A DNA stretch of 64,000 nt from Aphelenchoides besseyi. Lineage: Eukaryota; Nematoda; Chromadorea; Rhabditida; Aphelenchoididae. Below the pieces are notes generated by a model. The model did no database searches. It saw nothing but the letters and a program-made list of their open reading frames with translations, and was not told the origin of the DNA. The position numbers and the translations under genes are program-made. This document shows, piece after piece, positions 1-10,704 of the stretch (position 1 is its first letter; every line of letters begins with the position of its first letter). Location: assembly GCA_024699855.1 (NCBI GenBank), contig JAMPIQ010000002.1, positions 13,578,001 through 13,642,000 of the forward strand, given 5' to 3'.

Positions 1-978
<978 letters not shown>

Positions 979-2494
979 TACGGGTATCATTTCGGCTTCC
1001 GGCGTCGTTTACAATTGGTTTCAAGGCACGTATAAACGCGCTGTTTCTGTTTTTTTACCAAAGATATTTTTTGTCGCATAATCGGCTTCTATTCGCCAAT
1101 TACTATGTTGTGATTTTTTCCCTTTTAAACGCATGGACTAACCTTTTTTATTGGACTGTTGTGCCGTTTATGTACAGAATGCTTAGCAGTATAAAGTGTT
1201 GTATTAATCGTGGAACATGAACATCACCCCGTTCTTGTACTTCAACTACTTACTCGAAAACGGTGTTCAATTTCTCAGTTCATTCGTTGAGCATTCGTTC
1301 TAGTTCTTTCTCGTGGTCGTCTTTGTAATTCAGTTGCCGCAATAAAAATGATTCGTCAGTTGTGTTTATGCTTCTGTCATTTCTGCTTAATCTGATTGTT
1401 CTTCGAATTCTACGTCACGAATCGTACTAACATCAATTCTTGTTTCCTGTAAAACGAACACGAAGATCGAGTGTCTTCTGCATCCTCCAAAACAGCTTCT
1501 ATAGCGGGTTTATGATCCTATGGTATTTCTTTTTGTAACAATTTGCTTGTACTTTCTATTACAGAGACCTAATCGAAGTTTTCATCGACGCTTAGCGTCT
1601 GAAAGACGAAACATCGCTGCATTTTTCTAAATCCATTTAATTATTTCCTTGTTCATTAGACTTGCTGGCTGTTGCCTCGGGTTCGTCTGCTGGTTATCCG
1701 TTCAATTTAAAGCTCATTCTCTTAATCTCCGGCTTGAATTACTTCTTACGTCTTCAAAGTTCTAATCGAAACGCTTCTTTCTGAAACAAACTGCTTTTCG
1801 TGTGCATTGTGTCTCGTGGAAAACAACACGAGTTTTCAAACCAACAGTCTTCTAAGTCATAATTCTTAAAGTTCTCTTGTGTTTCATCTCATTCAACATC
1901 CTATTTATCGACGGAACTTTTATGTAAAAATCGTTCGCAATTCTCTGCGCAAGCCAAGTATTTGTTTTTGCAACTTTCTTTCTGTTGCGTTCGTCGTAAT
2001 AAACGTCTTTGTGTAACGAACTTATGATCGAGAATCCACCACAAATACAACTAGAAACAGCGGCTATTGATCGTCTGAAATGAGGACATCCAATTGGTCG
2101 CGAGTTTGCAAATGACTTCACTGGAAAGTTATTTTTGATGTAACTGATATATGTCGGTTTGGAAGATGCAAAGATTACCAAGAATCTTTGGTTCGGAGAT
2201 TCGAAACATTCCAAAAATGGTTGCAAATCGAGTTTATTTTCTATTTCTGTGAATTTTCGACTTCCTCCCACTCTTTTTGGCACGAAATATCTCGGCACCC
2301 ATCTGTTACGGTAACGGGCACGCCCTTCGGTCGCAAAGACTCCGCCCAGTGGCATCGTTACGACGTGATGGTTGAGCTCTTGTTTGAAGAACGTTATCCA
2401 TTCTACTGGTGAACGGACCCACCACTTCGAATTCGTTCATTTAATTCATCGCCTTGCACAGCGAACGGATCCGAGTTTTTTGAGTTCTGTCGCA
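979..2494. other. Intergenic stretch, no gene seen
   Basis: Moderately AT-rich DNA holding the SRPK 3' UTR and presumably the upstream region of the neuropeptide gene. Open frames here (for example 1852-2355 on the minus strand) carry no family motif and no matching splice structure. Confidence 0.5.
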
Positions 2495-3738
2495 ATGGAA
2501 AAACAGTTGGCGAAAGGACGTTGGTTTGGCTTCAATGGTGTGGCTTTCTTCTACGTACTCCTGCTCTTATTGTTGACGATATCAACTGCTGTTGAAGCGG
2601 ACTTGGAGAATGTCGAACCGCAACCCAAACGCGGCAACACTGCGCTCTTGTCCAGGTACGGTCGAACGTTGTTGTCGCGTTACGGCAAGCGATCCGCGCC
2701 CTCACCGATCATGACTGAGCATCGAATTTTGAACGACTACGACGAAGGCAAGTTCTTTTCTTGCTATGCGAATAAGTTTGGGTGGATGAAACGAAAATAT
2801 CTTGGCTGAACATCTTTTGATGAACTATTAACTAATTGGCTGGTTTTGTATCTACGATTTGAGTGTTAGACATTTCGTTTGCCTGGGTCTTTAAAATTGA
2901 CGTTCGAAAGCAAACGTTTGTTTGACATTTCGTGGACTGAGAACATAAACAGCCACGTTTATGACCGTTTGAACGCTGCAAACGTCAAGGGAGTTGATGT
3001 CAAATTGAACTGCATATTTCCTTCGTTTATGTTTCTTTTACAATTCTGTAGATGGAGGCTAAAACGGACAAAAGAAACTGATGATAGAAATACTGTTGAC
3101 AGTGTGGAATCTTTCCGGTAAATGGTTGTCAGTAATAATCGACATCAAGATATCCAGTTGGTGATATTTCGCACTGACGTGACATCTTTTATTTTGTGCT
3201 GATACATCTAATGTCATATCTCGTAATTAAGTTTGTGTTTTCGAAAGATGATGTGTGAAACGATTGGCGTCTGTCCCCGAAGGCACATCTATTGCGCAAA
3301 GTTCACGGCCCCCAAACATTTTTGCGAATAGGCGGATATCATCACTGCGATGTTTGAAAAACACGAATCTTGTCCTTTCAATTTTTATATCCGCAAAAAG
3401 CAAAAGGATAAATGTTTGACCAACGTGAGATGCATGAAGGAGGTTGTTGATGTGGGGGTGTTCGAAGAAAATTGACGTTGCTTCTTCGAAATGTGCTTTT
3501 GCTCAACGAGCAATCGGCGTCTACCGGAAAGTGTTACCAGTTAAGAGCCAAAGAACTTGCGTGTCTAAACATCTATTTGGTTGAACGTAATGACAAATTC
3601 AAGTTCTTAAATTTTGTTCAACTTTTCATCAACAAAGACCTTCGAAATAACCATCGACTTTCAGGTGAATGGCTTTTGTGCCGAAAAGTACTGGGCGATC
3701 TCGTTCGTTGTTCGCCGTTCACCATGAACAATCAGTAG
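2495..3738 (+). CDS. lury-1: Luqin-like RYamide (LURY) neuropeptide precursor
   Basis: Secreted precursor of amidated RYamide peptides, which act through luqin/RYamide GPCRs and in C. elegans affect feeding and egg laying. Exon 1 (2495-2747) codes a signal-peptide-like hydrophobic run at about residues 13-32, then dibasic KR, GNTALLSRYG, R, TLLSRYG and KR. Predicted products are GNTALLSRY-amide and TLLSRY-amide, very close to C. elegans LURY-1-1. The exon ends at AAG|GCAAGT, a textbook GC donor. The acceptor ...CTTTCAG before 3665 is in phase and adds GEWLLCRKVLGDLVRC and a short tail, then a stop at 3736-3738. Two Cys flanking a G-x-L-x-R segment is the conserved C-terminal mark of luqin precursors, which supports the join. 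Total 108 aa. Without splicing the frame runs on to 2809, with only one Cys. AATAAA lies at 3951-3956. Unseen exons inside the 917-nt intron cannot be excluded. Confidence 0.8.
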
Positions 3739-4984
3739 TACAAGAACAACAAAATAACCGAAGAACACGCGTAAATCCAACAACATCAGCCATCAAAGAG
3801 GAGAAGGACACGAGACGAGTAAACGCAACAACCGACATCCCGTTGATTTTTCTCATAACCACAATTCTAATTGCGCTTACTGCTTAATGTAAAATACGCG
3901 GCCTCAATTAAAATCATTCCCATAAGCTTTGTTTTGTTGGTAATATCGGAAATAAATCTCTAGTTTATTCGTTCTCATAAGCTATTGAGGTGCAAATTGA
4001 ATGCACGAAACTTCCTTGTAGAACGATAAAAGTTTATTCGATTCATAGCTTTCGAACTTGCCAATCACATGCCCACGATCGGAAATACCAGAGGAATTAC
4101 ATAGACGAGGGTAAAGAACGAAAATTTACTAGTCGTTCGAATCTTTTGACTCAACAGTATCGCGGTGACGATCGAACTTCTGCCAACGTCCGGTCGATTT
4201 TCTCGAGAAACGAGTCTTTCGGACGAGTGGTGAGTTGAACGAAGTTGGAGCCGACAATCCGCGAATCCTGTGAACGATTGTAGGGCTGATTGTACATGTA
4301 CGGCGACAGTGGGCTGCTGAAAACAACAATAGATTGTTGTCATTTTTCAAATTTTGAAGCCTATCGTGAAATTTCCATTTCAGTCTTTTGTCACGTTCTG
4401 AGCAACCTTTTTGTTGTTTGCTCTTTTTTTACTATTCATAGTTTGGTGTTGGGTTTGCATTTGGAAATTGAGTTGAAACCAAAAGTCGTTTTTCTTTTGT
4501 CTCATCAATCAACACTCACTGAGGTTGTTCGAGTCATCACATACCTATCGAATTGCTTGTAATCGACGAGCATTTGCCGGTCAGTTTTTCGCCAGTCCTC
4601 TTCTTCACGTGGTTTGTAGGAGCGGAATGAGCCCTAAACAAAACAGTCAACAGCCATTTGGAACGAGCATTTGCAATGCAAGAAAATTGAAAAGGACGAT
4701 TAACGAGCGTCCAACGGAAGGCTTATGATCAATTTGCCGAGCATAAAACCAATTCCATGACAAATTCGAATGTTACTTGGCAACCTTCGATGTTAAGTTT
4801 AATTTTGAAGCGTATGTTTATGTTCGTGATTAATTGGCATCTTTCAATTTCGAAATCATTGAAACCGAAGAAGTCAAATCTGTCTACGCAAACATTTCGG
4901 GTCGAAAAGTAAGAGCCATCTAATCAATCCCACGCTATTCGTACCCGGAACATACGATACGAAAGTGCGTCCGGAAATGAGGTC
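3739..4984. other. Intergenic stretch after the neuropeptide gene
   Basis: Contains the lury-1 3' UTR with AATAAA at 3951-3956. An open frame at 3669-3887 ends in a hydrophobic run like a GPI or tail anchor, but it overlaps the neuropeptide exon in another frame and has no usable acceptor at its start. Nothing else is recognisable. Confidence 0.4.
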
Positions 4985-5751
4985 TTAATTTGGAATTCGT
5001 TTCACTTTTCGCGATTGATAGAAGTTAAAACCAAGTCCGTGCGTTTTATTCGAAACGTGCAAAATGGTAATTTGAATCCGAAAACCAAAGGAGGGGGTGG
5101 CAAAACACTTAGAATTCAAACTCACTCGATAGTTTCCTTCAACGGTCAATGGATTTGGTCGACTGTCACGAAGCGAAAAGTATTCGCTGCTCGTTTTGGG
5201 ACTGTACACCGGATATTGACTGTACTTTCGTGCTGTCGACGATCTAGCTCCTAGTTCTGTGTACAAGCTCGAAAGCATGTCGTCGTCGAAAAGAATATGG
5301 TCATCTGAACTCGAGTTAAACAAAAGGTTCAGTAATAAAAACAAACTCGAATCATCCAATGCATCTGCACCCAAATGTTGTTCCATTCGCAGCAAACTGG
5401 CCGCACTCACTTTCGGATCGCCGGAAAGATTCGAGGCTCCGGCTGGCAACTGAAGGTGCGAGAATTCCGTCGGCATTTCCGGATTGTGGGGTCTCTGGGG
5501 TTTGAAAATGGCTTTGACATACGACTCATAACCTTAGAAGAAGTGCGATTATCATTTCAAACGGCTTCAATACCTTTAGTTACTTCACCTCCGGCTATAA
5601 TGTCGCGATCGAATCGCGAAGTGTCGAATTCCCGTGGCGGTTTCCGCTCTTGCCATCCCAAATATTCTGACGACATCTCGGACCCTGCAATTAAGCGGTT
5701 CACGATTTCAAGAAAACGTCTTGCATAATCGTCTGTTACATCACGGAAAAT
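4985..5751 (-). CDS. Unrecognised protein gene, at least two exons
   Basis: I do not recognise a family. On the minus strand an exon beginning after ...GTTAAG (about 5751) stays open through DDYARRFLEIVNRLIAG and SSEYLGWQERKPPREF and ends at GGAG|GTGAAG (exon end 5589). A 58-nt intron ends in ...CTTCTAAG. The frame then continues in phase through GGYESYVKAIFKPQ, SAASLLRMEQHLGADAL, the Leu-rich LFLLLNLLF and acidic DDHILFDDDMLSSLY to a stop at 4985. The sequence is polar and acidic with a possible amphipathic helix, and no domain is visible. The first exon and true start were not found; a Ser-rich open frame near 5.8-6.0 kb on the same strand could belong to it. A minus-strand AATAAA inside the last 60 nt suggests the coding end may be earlier through another splice. 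Confidence 0.4.
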
Positions 5752-7180
5752 GGATTTTGCTTAACGACAATTTAAATTTTTAAATCGAAACAAAAAGAAA
5801 TACGAAGGCGGACGGCAGATTTTTTCGGAAAGAAATGTTTTCAACTTTTTGGCCCTTGAAGAGAACGGACGAGTTACGAATGCTGTTCTGAAAGTTCAGT
5901 GACAAATCCGCTTGACTGCTCTCCGATTGGCAAAAAGGAAACGAGAGCCGATCAACGGAAATCTTTTGCTTTTTAATGGCTTTCGGCTGCAGTTCGTTCG
6001 GAGCAATCGCGTGGCTTCGAAGATGTACGGGAGGAAGTCATTTCGATTACAAGCAGTTGGCTTTTAACTTATAACAAAATGACAGATACCACAGGATTGA
6101 ACAAAAAAGACACTGAAATATCCCACACTCAGAGCTGACAATAATTGAAAGGGTTTTGGTAATCGACATCATCGGAACACTCAAGGCAGTTTATATGATT
6201 GGAATGTCTGGTAGTTGTACATTTATACCCAGTAGTGAAACAAAAGTAAGATACTTTCTTATCAAATAGCCTTGTAACTAGAATTGTTGGTACGTTCACA
6301 TATTTCCGAGTTTATTGGTGTGTAGACCTCACTAATCATTTTAACGGTTTTCTCAAACAAAGTATCTTATGAAAAGATTGGGAAATTTCTGGTGTCACGG
6401 ATATAAATCGATGATTGGTGGACATAAGTTTTGATTCTTGTGATTAAAATTGATCTTCTGCTTTTTAGAACGTTCGGTAATTGCTGCATTCAACATAGCT
6501 TTTGTTAGCGGAGTTCAATCATGATACGCCATTCATCAGAATCGATAACCCGGCAGTGGAGCTAATCAAAAAGCATCTTAACCAACTTCGACTACTGAAA
6601 CGGACAAGCAAAAGAACATTTAACGATTCCCAGTTCCGCGCTCTAGCATTCAATCTCCAGTTCAAAACGTACAACCTGGAGTACCTACGATCAGTACGAG
6701 TATGTGTCGATTTACGACACTGTTCGAAGAGGTTCCCAGATTTTCTCAAACTTGGGTTAATTAACCTTTATTACAATACGCGAAAATCAACACGATAGTT
6801 ACGGTAGAAAACTTAAAAAGAGGTGTGAAATGATACAACAAAAAGGTGCGAAGAGGAGAAAGGTGAGAAATGACGCCAAGTCACTGAACGCGATCGTTGG
6901 TTAAATAGGCGAGATGGGAACTGCGTACTTAACAAAAAAGGCGCAGAAATAGAAAAATGTCAAGTGACCGGAGACCAGTGTTGCGGCGTATCTGTTTTGA
7001 TAGTCGCTTTACCTTTTCCCTTTCTGGCGATTATCGCATTGAAAGCAAAAATGGTCGCCAGATGTTGGCGGTCAACTAAAAAGGGTATTTCAAATAGGAG
7101 ACGCCATATCGTCTGGCGTTCATACCAAAGAACATTCAGTTAGAATAAAAACAGAACTACGGTTGATTGACAATTCAAAT
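5752..7180. other. Intergenic stretch left of the palindrome
   Basis: AT-rich. A 98-codon open frame at 6502-6798 has no recognisable motif or splice partner. The stretch ends at the TA dinucleotide flanking the outer mariner terminal repeat. Confidence 0.35.
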
Positions 7181-7182
7181 TA

Positions 7183-8565
7183 TTGGTTTGTTACTAAAGT
7201 TTTGTCTGATTGCGTCATGAGTGACCTAAATTAGAAATGAAAGAAATTGACCGGTCGGTGGAAGTGTGTGAACGAAGTTCGGTTGTTCAGCTGCCTACTG
7301 TCCTAAGTATGGTTTTCGTTGTAGATTAGAATTCATTTATTAAAATTAACATAAATCATAAAAAATACTCGCCATTTGATTGATAGTTCGGCGCCACCGT
7401 TCGGGCAATTGGGTGATTCCGCGCGTGTAGAGGGATCGATGATGGGAGGCGAAGAACGAGTTCAGGGACCGGCGGAGATGATCGACGTCGTTGAATCAGC
7501 GTCCTCGTATCCACGTCTTTAGCGAACGGAAGAGATGGTAGTCCGTTGGCGAAAGGTCCGGAGAGTACAGCGGGTGCTCGATGACCGTCCAACCCAAAGT
7601 CCTCAGGTGCTGTTGAGTTCTTCGGGCGGTGTGCGGTTGCGCGTTGTCCTGGAGCAGTAGAACGTCGCGACGATGACGAAGGGTGGCGGCGACTCGATCC
7701 ATTTGGGCACAGTACAGTTCCGAAGTGATCGTCTGCCCGCGGTTCAACAACTCCCAGTGCACAACACCTAACCGATTCCACCAAACAGAAAGCATAACTT
7801 TTGTTTGGAAAAGATTCGGCCGGAGGGTACTAACCGGTCGCTGATGGGACGCAACCATTGCCCACGGCCATATGGATTGACGAGTTGGACCCATGTTGCG
7901 TCGCAGGTTAGGAGCCGGTGGACGAACGGGTTGGCACGTTCCAACTGGAGGAGATTTTCGGCAGCCCGGACTCGCCGTTGCTTCTGCAGGTCCGTCAACT
8001 CGTGGGGTACCCACCGTCCTCGTCGATGCCGGAGATCTAAACGAGAATAACCATTAGTGATTGTAGACATAAAGAATTGTTTGCCCGCTCGCCTTAATGT
8101 TCTCCAAACGGTTACATAGCAACAACTATTGGCCAATTCGCGAGTTGATTGCGCAGTTCGATTGGACACAGCGTTGAGAATCGTTGGTTGATGAACCGTT
8201 GGCGGACGTCCCGTTCGTGGTTGATCGGCCAAATCCTCGAGTCCATCGTCGAACTTTTTGAACCATCGACATGCCGTCCTCTCGGTGGTCGTTCGCGTTC
8301 CATGTGCCAAGTTGATGATGGCGGCGGCTTTGGCGGGCGAGTGATGGAGACGATATTCTTTGAGAAGCAGAAGTCGCACTTGTTCACGAGTGAGGCCCAT
8401 TTGACGAAATTAGTCAAGGAAACAGGAGTAGCGATGTCGAGAAACAGCAGATCCAATAAATCAAATTTGACACTTCGTTTAATTTCCAATGGACCGGTGA
8501 ATTTCTTTCGTTCCAATTTTAGAAAATGCATTGCGCAATCAGACAAAACTTTAGTAACAAACCAA
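7183..8565 (-). mobile_element. mariner element, left copy
   Basis: A 1383-bp element with terminal inverted repeats beginning TTGGTTTGTTACTAAAGTTT, flanked by TA on both sides (7181-7182 and 8566-8567), the target-site pattern of Tc1/mariner elements. It encodes a mariner-type transposase on the minus strand, with one frameshift. It forms the outermost block of the left palindrome arm. Confidence 0.92.
7496..8400 (-). pseudogene. mariner transposase, frameshifted (left copy)
   Basis: DDE/D transposase that would cut and rejoin the element at TA sites. The N-terminal part from 8400 shows two helix-turn-helix segments (EYRLHHSPAKAAAIIN; GRPPT linker), then WVPHEL, a mariner signature, and the first catalytic Asp in TCDATWV. 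Near 7830 the frame is lost by a one-base change. The following frame carries VMLSVWWNRLG, LLLQDNAQPH with the second Asp, and YSPDLSPTDYHLF with the third. Spacing between the second and third Asp is 34 residues, i.e. mariner D34D. The same break occurs in the other copy, so it predates their duplication. Inactive as read. Confidence 0.9.
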
Positions 8566-8567
8566 TA

Positions 8568-9237
8568 CTAACAAGAGAAGTGTACGAATTGACGGTGGTA
8601 TTTCGGAACGAGCGATAGCTCATTCCAAGCGCCTCAAAAAGCTGCTCTTAGAAAGTTGTCTTTGTTTTATCGGAGGGCATGCTACAGCACGCTAGAACGC
8701 TCCAAAGTTTGCGCTTATTTCATTACGATTCACTTTCAGAAATTGAGTCCTAGAAAGTGTGCTGTGGTGGCCGCGTGGGTAAGCGGTCTACCTGCAAAAG
8801 CTCTCTTCTTTTGCGGGTTACGAGTTCGAATTTTTCGATCGTGATTTCAAGTGCTCGCATTGGATCTATTAAGCGACTCCAAAAAGTGCGAAAAAAGCCG
8901 ATTGAACCACTTGCGGTCACCTACCTTTTACTCTTTTTCCTTCTGATTCCTGGATACAAGGAAGGAGAACGCACCCGACAATCGAAAGAACCGAACCCGC
9001 GTCCACCAAAAGAAGAGAGCTTCTGCAGGTAGACCGCTTACCACGCGGCCACCACAGCACACTTTCTAGGACTCAATTTCTGAAAGTGAATCGTAATGAA
9101 ATAAGCGCAAACTTTGGAGCGTTATAGCGTGCCGTAGCATGCCCTCCGATAAAACAAAGACAACTTTTTGAGGCGCTTGAAATGAGCTATCGCTCGTTCC
9201 GAAATGCCACCGTAAATTCGTACACTTCCCTTGTTAG
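8568..9237. mobile_element. Foldback (MITE-like) element with tRNA-like heads, copy A
   Basis: A 670-bp element with long inverted arms starting CTAACAAGAGAAGTGTACG and ending in the complement, flanked by TA at 8566-8567 (shared with mariner) and 9238-9239. Both arms carry a tRNA-like segment: an A-box-like TGGCCGCGTGGGTAAGCGG with downstream B-box-like GAGTTCGAAT in the left arm, and its inverted, better preserved counterpart (GCGGGTTCGG on the minus strand) in the right arm. About 160 bp of unique centre separates them. No coding capacity. Its centre resembles that of the solo element at 60024-60647. Confidence 0.8.
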
Positions 9238-9239
9238 TA

Positions 9240-9546
9240 CGATTGCAAAAAGAAATAAATATAAAATGGCAAAAATATTCGGCGGCACCCGGAGTCGAGC
9301 GTACATCCTACCGCATTGCGGCCCTTCTTGCCCACTGAGCTATGGGTGCCGCCTCTTGCCCCGAAAGATTTGTCGCCTATCTACCCAGCGCGGTCTGGGA
9401 GAGACGCAGAGGCAAGCAAGAGACAGCCAGACGATGAGGCTGCGAGAGAGCGAAGACGGCAAGAGAGGGTGTGTGCAATAATGTTGTGTTTCCCTCTTCC
9501 CCAAAAGCAAGTCCATTCCCTTTGGTGTTGTTTCTTGTGTTAGCTA
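9240..9546 (-). repeat. tRNA-like module, left arm copy
   Basis: Innermost 0.3 kb of the left arm, between the TA at 9238-9239 and TTAGCTA at 9546. It contains the tRNA-like sequence at 9284-9350 and a purine-rich stretch. The inverted partner is 12046-12353. Confidence 0.7.
9284..9350 (-). ncRNA. tRNA-like sequence, probably degenerate
   Basis: Minus-strand 67-nt unit starting GGCACCCATAGCTCAGTGGG and ending in GGGTGCC. The ends pair perfectly over 7 bp (10 bp with flanks), and GCTC can pair with GGGC as a D-stem. The A-box is canonical and a B-box-like GCTCGACTCC is present. The anticodon and T arms do not fold properly, so this is a tRNA relic or SINE head and not a working tRNA. An identical inverted copy lies at 12242-12308. 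Confidence 0.45.
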
Positions 9547-9608
9547 CTATGACAACTCATTCTTGTTGTTGTCTCAAAAAAGTGATAATCACACAGTGAG
9601 TCATGCGT

Positions 9609-9680
9609 GCTCCTATGGCGCAGTGGTATGCGCAGCGGGCTGAAGACCGAAAGGTCGCAGGTTCGACTCCCGATGACTAA
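9609..9680 (+). pseudogene. tRNA pseudogene (unique centre of palindrome)
   Basis: It has a good A-box (TGGCGCAGTGG), a perfect 4-bp D-stem (GCGC/GCGC) and a good B-box (GGTTCGACTCC), with CTGAAGA in the anticodon-loop position. The acceptor stem does not pair, and the T and anticodon stems have mismatches. The body resembles tRNA-Met while the loop would read GAA. Best read as a pseudogene or SINE remnant. Confidence 0.4.
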
Positions 9681-10143
9681 AACCTTCTCAGATTCACGAG
9701 CCTTGAAGAAATGTACATCCTTCTGAGAGCGTAGGGGCACAATTTTTGACGTTTTTTATTTTTTAAAAATACTTATTTTTGTCAATTTTAGCCTTCTTTT
9801 TAACATTCAAAGAATGAAAAAATACAGGGCGTCCCAGCACAACCGGAAGATTTTGAAAGCTTATTTCTCGGCGATTTCTGAACCGTTTTTTATGCGGTTT
9901 TTTTTGTTGATAAATAAGACAAAGCAATTTTGTTTGGCGTCGAGAAAAGTTGCAAAATTCCATCGGAATTGCTCGAAAATTGCATCTTGGCCAAAGGATG
10001 CAGAAATTGACGAAATTTTCCAATGATGAGCATTTTGGACAGTCATTTTTTTCAATCGTTTATCCGTTAAATTTCAACACTTTTCCGTTGTTTTCAATGA
10101 TGATCATTCGAATTGGTAAATTGCGCAAAAATGGGTTGGTCAA

Positions 10144-10461
10144 ATGAAGAGAAAGCGTAGTTGTAAACAGGTGTTCGGTTGTAACTCGTACATGTTGAAA
10201 CATCGGAAAAACAAGCACGAAAAGTCCGACGACCAAAACGCTCTCGTGAATCAGTACAAGTGCGAAGATTGTGGTCGACGTTTCGGATCGGTTCTCAGTT
10301 TGGCCGGACATTCGAAGGTTCACAAACGTCATCAGAAGGTCGATTTGATCAAAATGGATAAGTTGAAACGACCAGAAGACCGGCAAAACGCAAATGATGC
10401 TCCACAACCTAAACGTCGTCGCACCGCAAAAACAAAGTTCCAAGACGACGCAGATTGGTGA
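10144..10461 (+). CDS. C2H2 zinc-finger protein, 3' end only
   Basis: Nucleic-acid-binding type protein, last exon. One complete finger is visible: YKCEDCGRRF...LAGHSKVH, with C-x2-C-x12-H-x3-H spacing. Before it sits the second half of another finger (CKQVF...LKHRKNKH), whose first Cys must come from an upstream exon; GCGTAG just before 10156 is a possible acceptor, so the ATG at 10144 may not be the true start. The C-terminus is basic (PKRRR). AATAAA at 10561-10566 gives it a proper 3' end. It lies in the single-copy centre of the palindrome, so its 5' exons are missing or lie elsewhere: the inverted arm begins 600 bp upstream. Confidence 0.6.
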   Translation: MKRKRSCKQVFGCNSYMLKHRKNKHEKSDDQNALVNQYKCEDCGRRFGSVLSLAGHSKVHKRHQKVDLIKMDKLKRPEDRQNANDAPQPKRRRTAKTKFQDDADW

Positions 10462-10704
10462 TACCTCAACTCTACCAGTATTCTTTCGATTATCGCTCTT
10501 ATATATCAGAATAGTGTTGACTACAGAATCTCTTGTGTTAATATCGGGTGCTTTTGATAAAATAAACTTTATTGATAACAACTTTCTTTTTTCATCGTCT
10601 TCGAAGTGTCTCTATGGCAACTGGGTGGCTGTGAATTTTTGTTCGAGTGCAGAATTTGTGAGGTTTTGATCATTGTGTCTTCTAGTAATCTAACTAATTA
10701 AGTA

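Noticed and set aside
1852..2355. 167-codon minus-strand ORF.
   Set aside because: No motif, no splice structure, and antisense to the upstream region of the neuropeptide gene.
3669..3887. ORF ending in a hydrophobic tail, looking like a GPI-anchored or tail-anchored small protein.
   Set aside because: It overlaps the luqin Cys-pair exon in another frame, has an in-frame stop at the only nearby acceptor, and no upstream exon was found.
8149..8571. 140-codon ORF present twice (also 13023-13445).
   Set aside because: Antisense shadow of the mariner transposase.
9609..9680. Functional tRNA gene.
   Set aside because: A- and B-boxes and D-stem are fine, but acceptor, anticodon and T stems do not pair properly.
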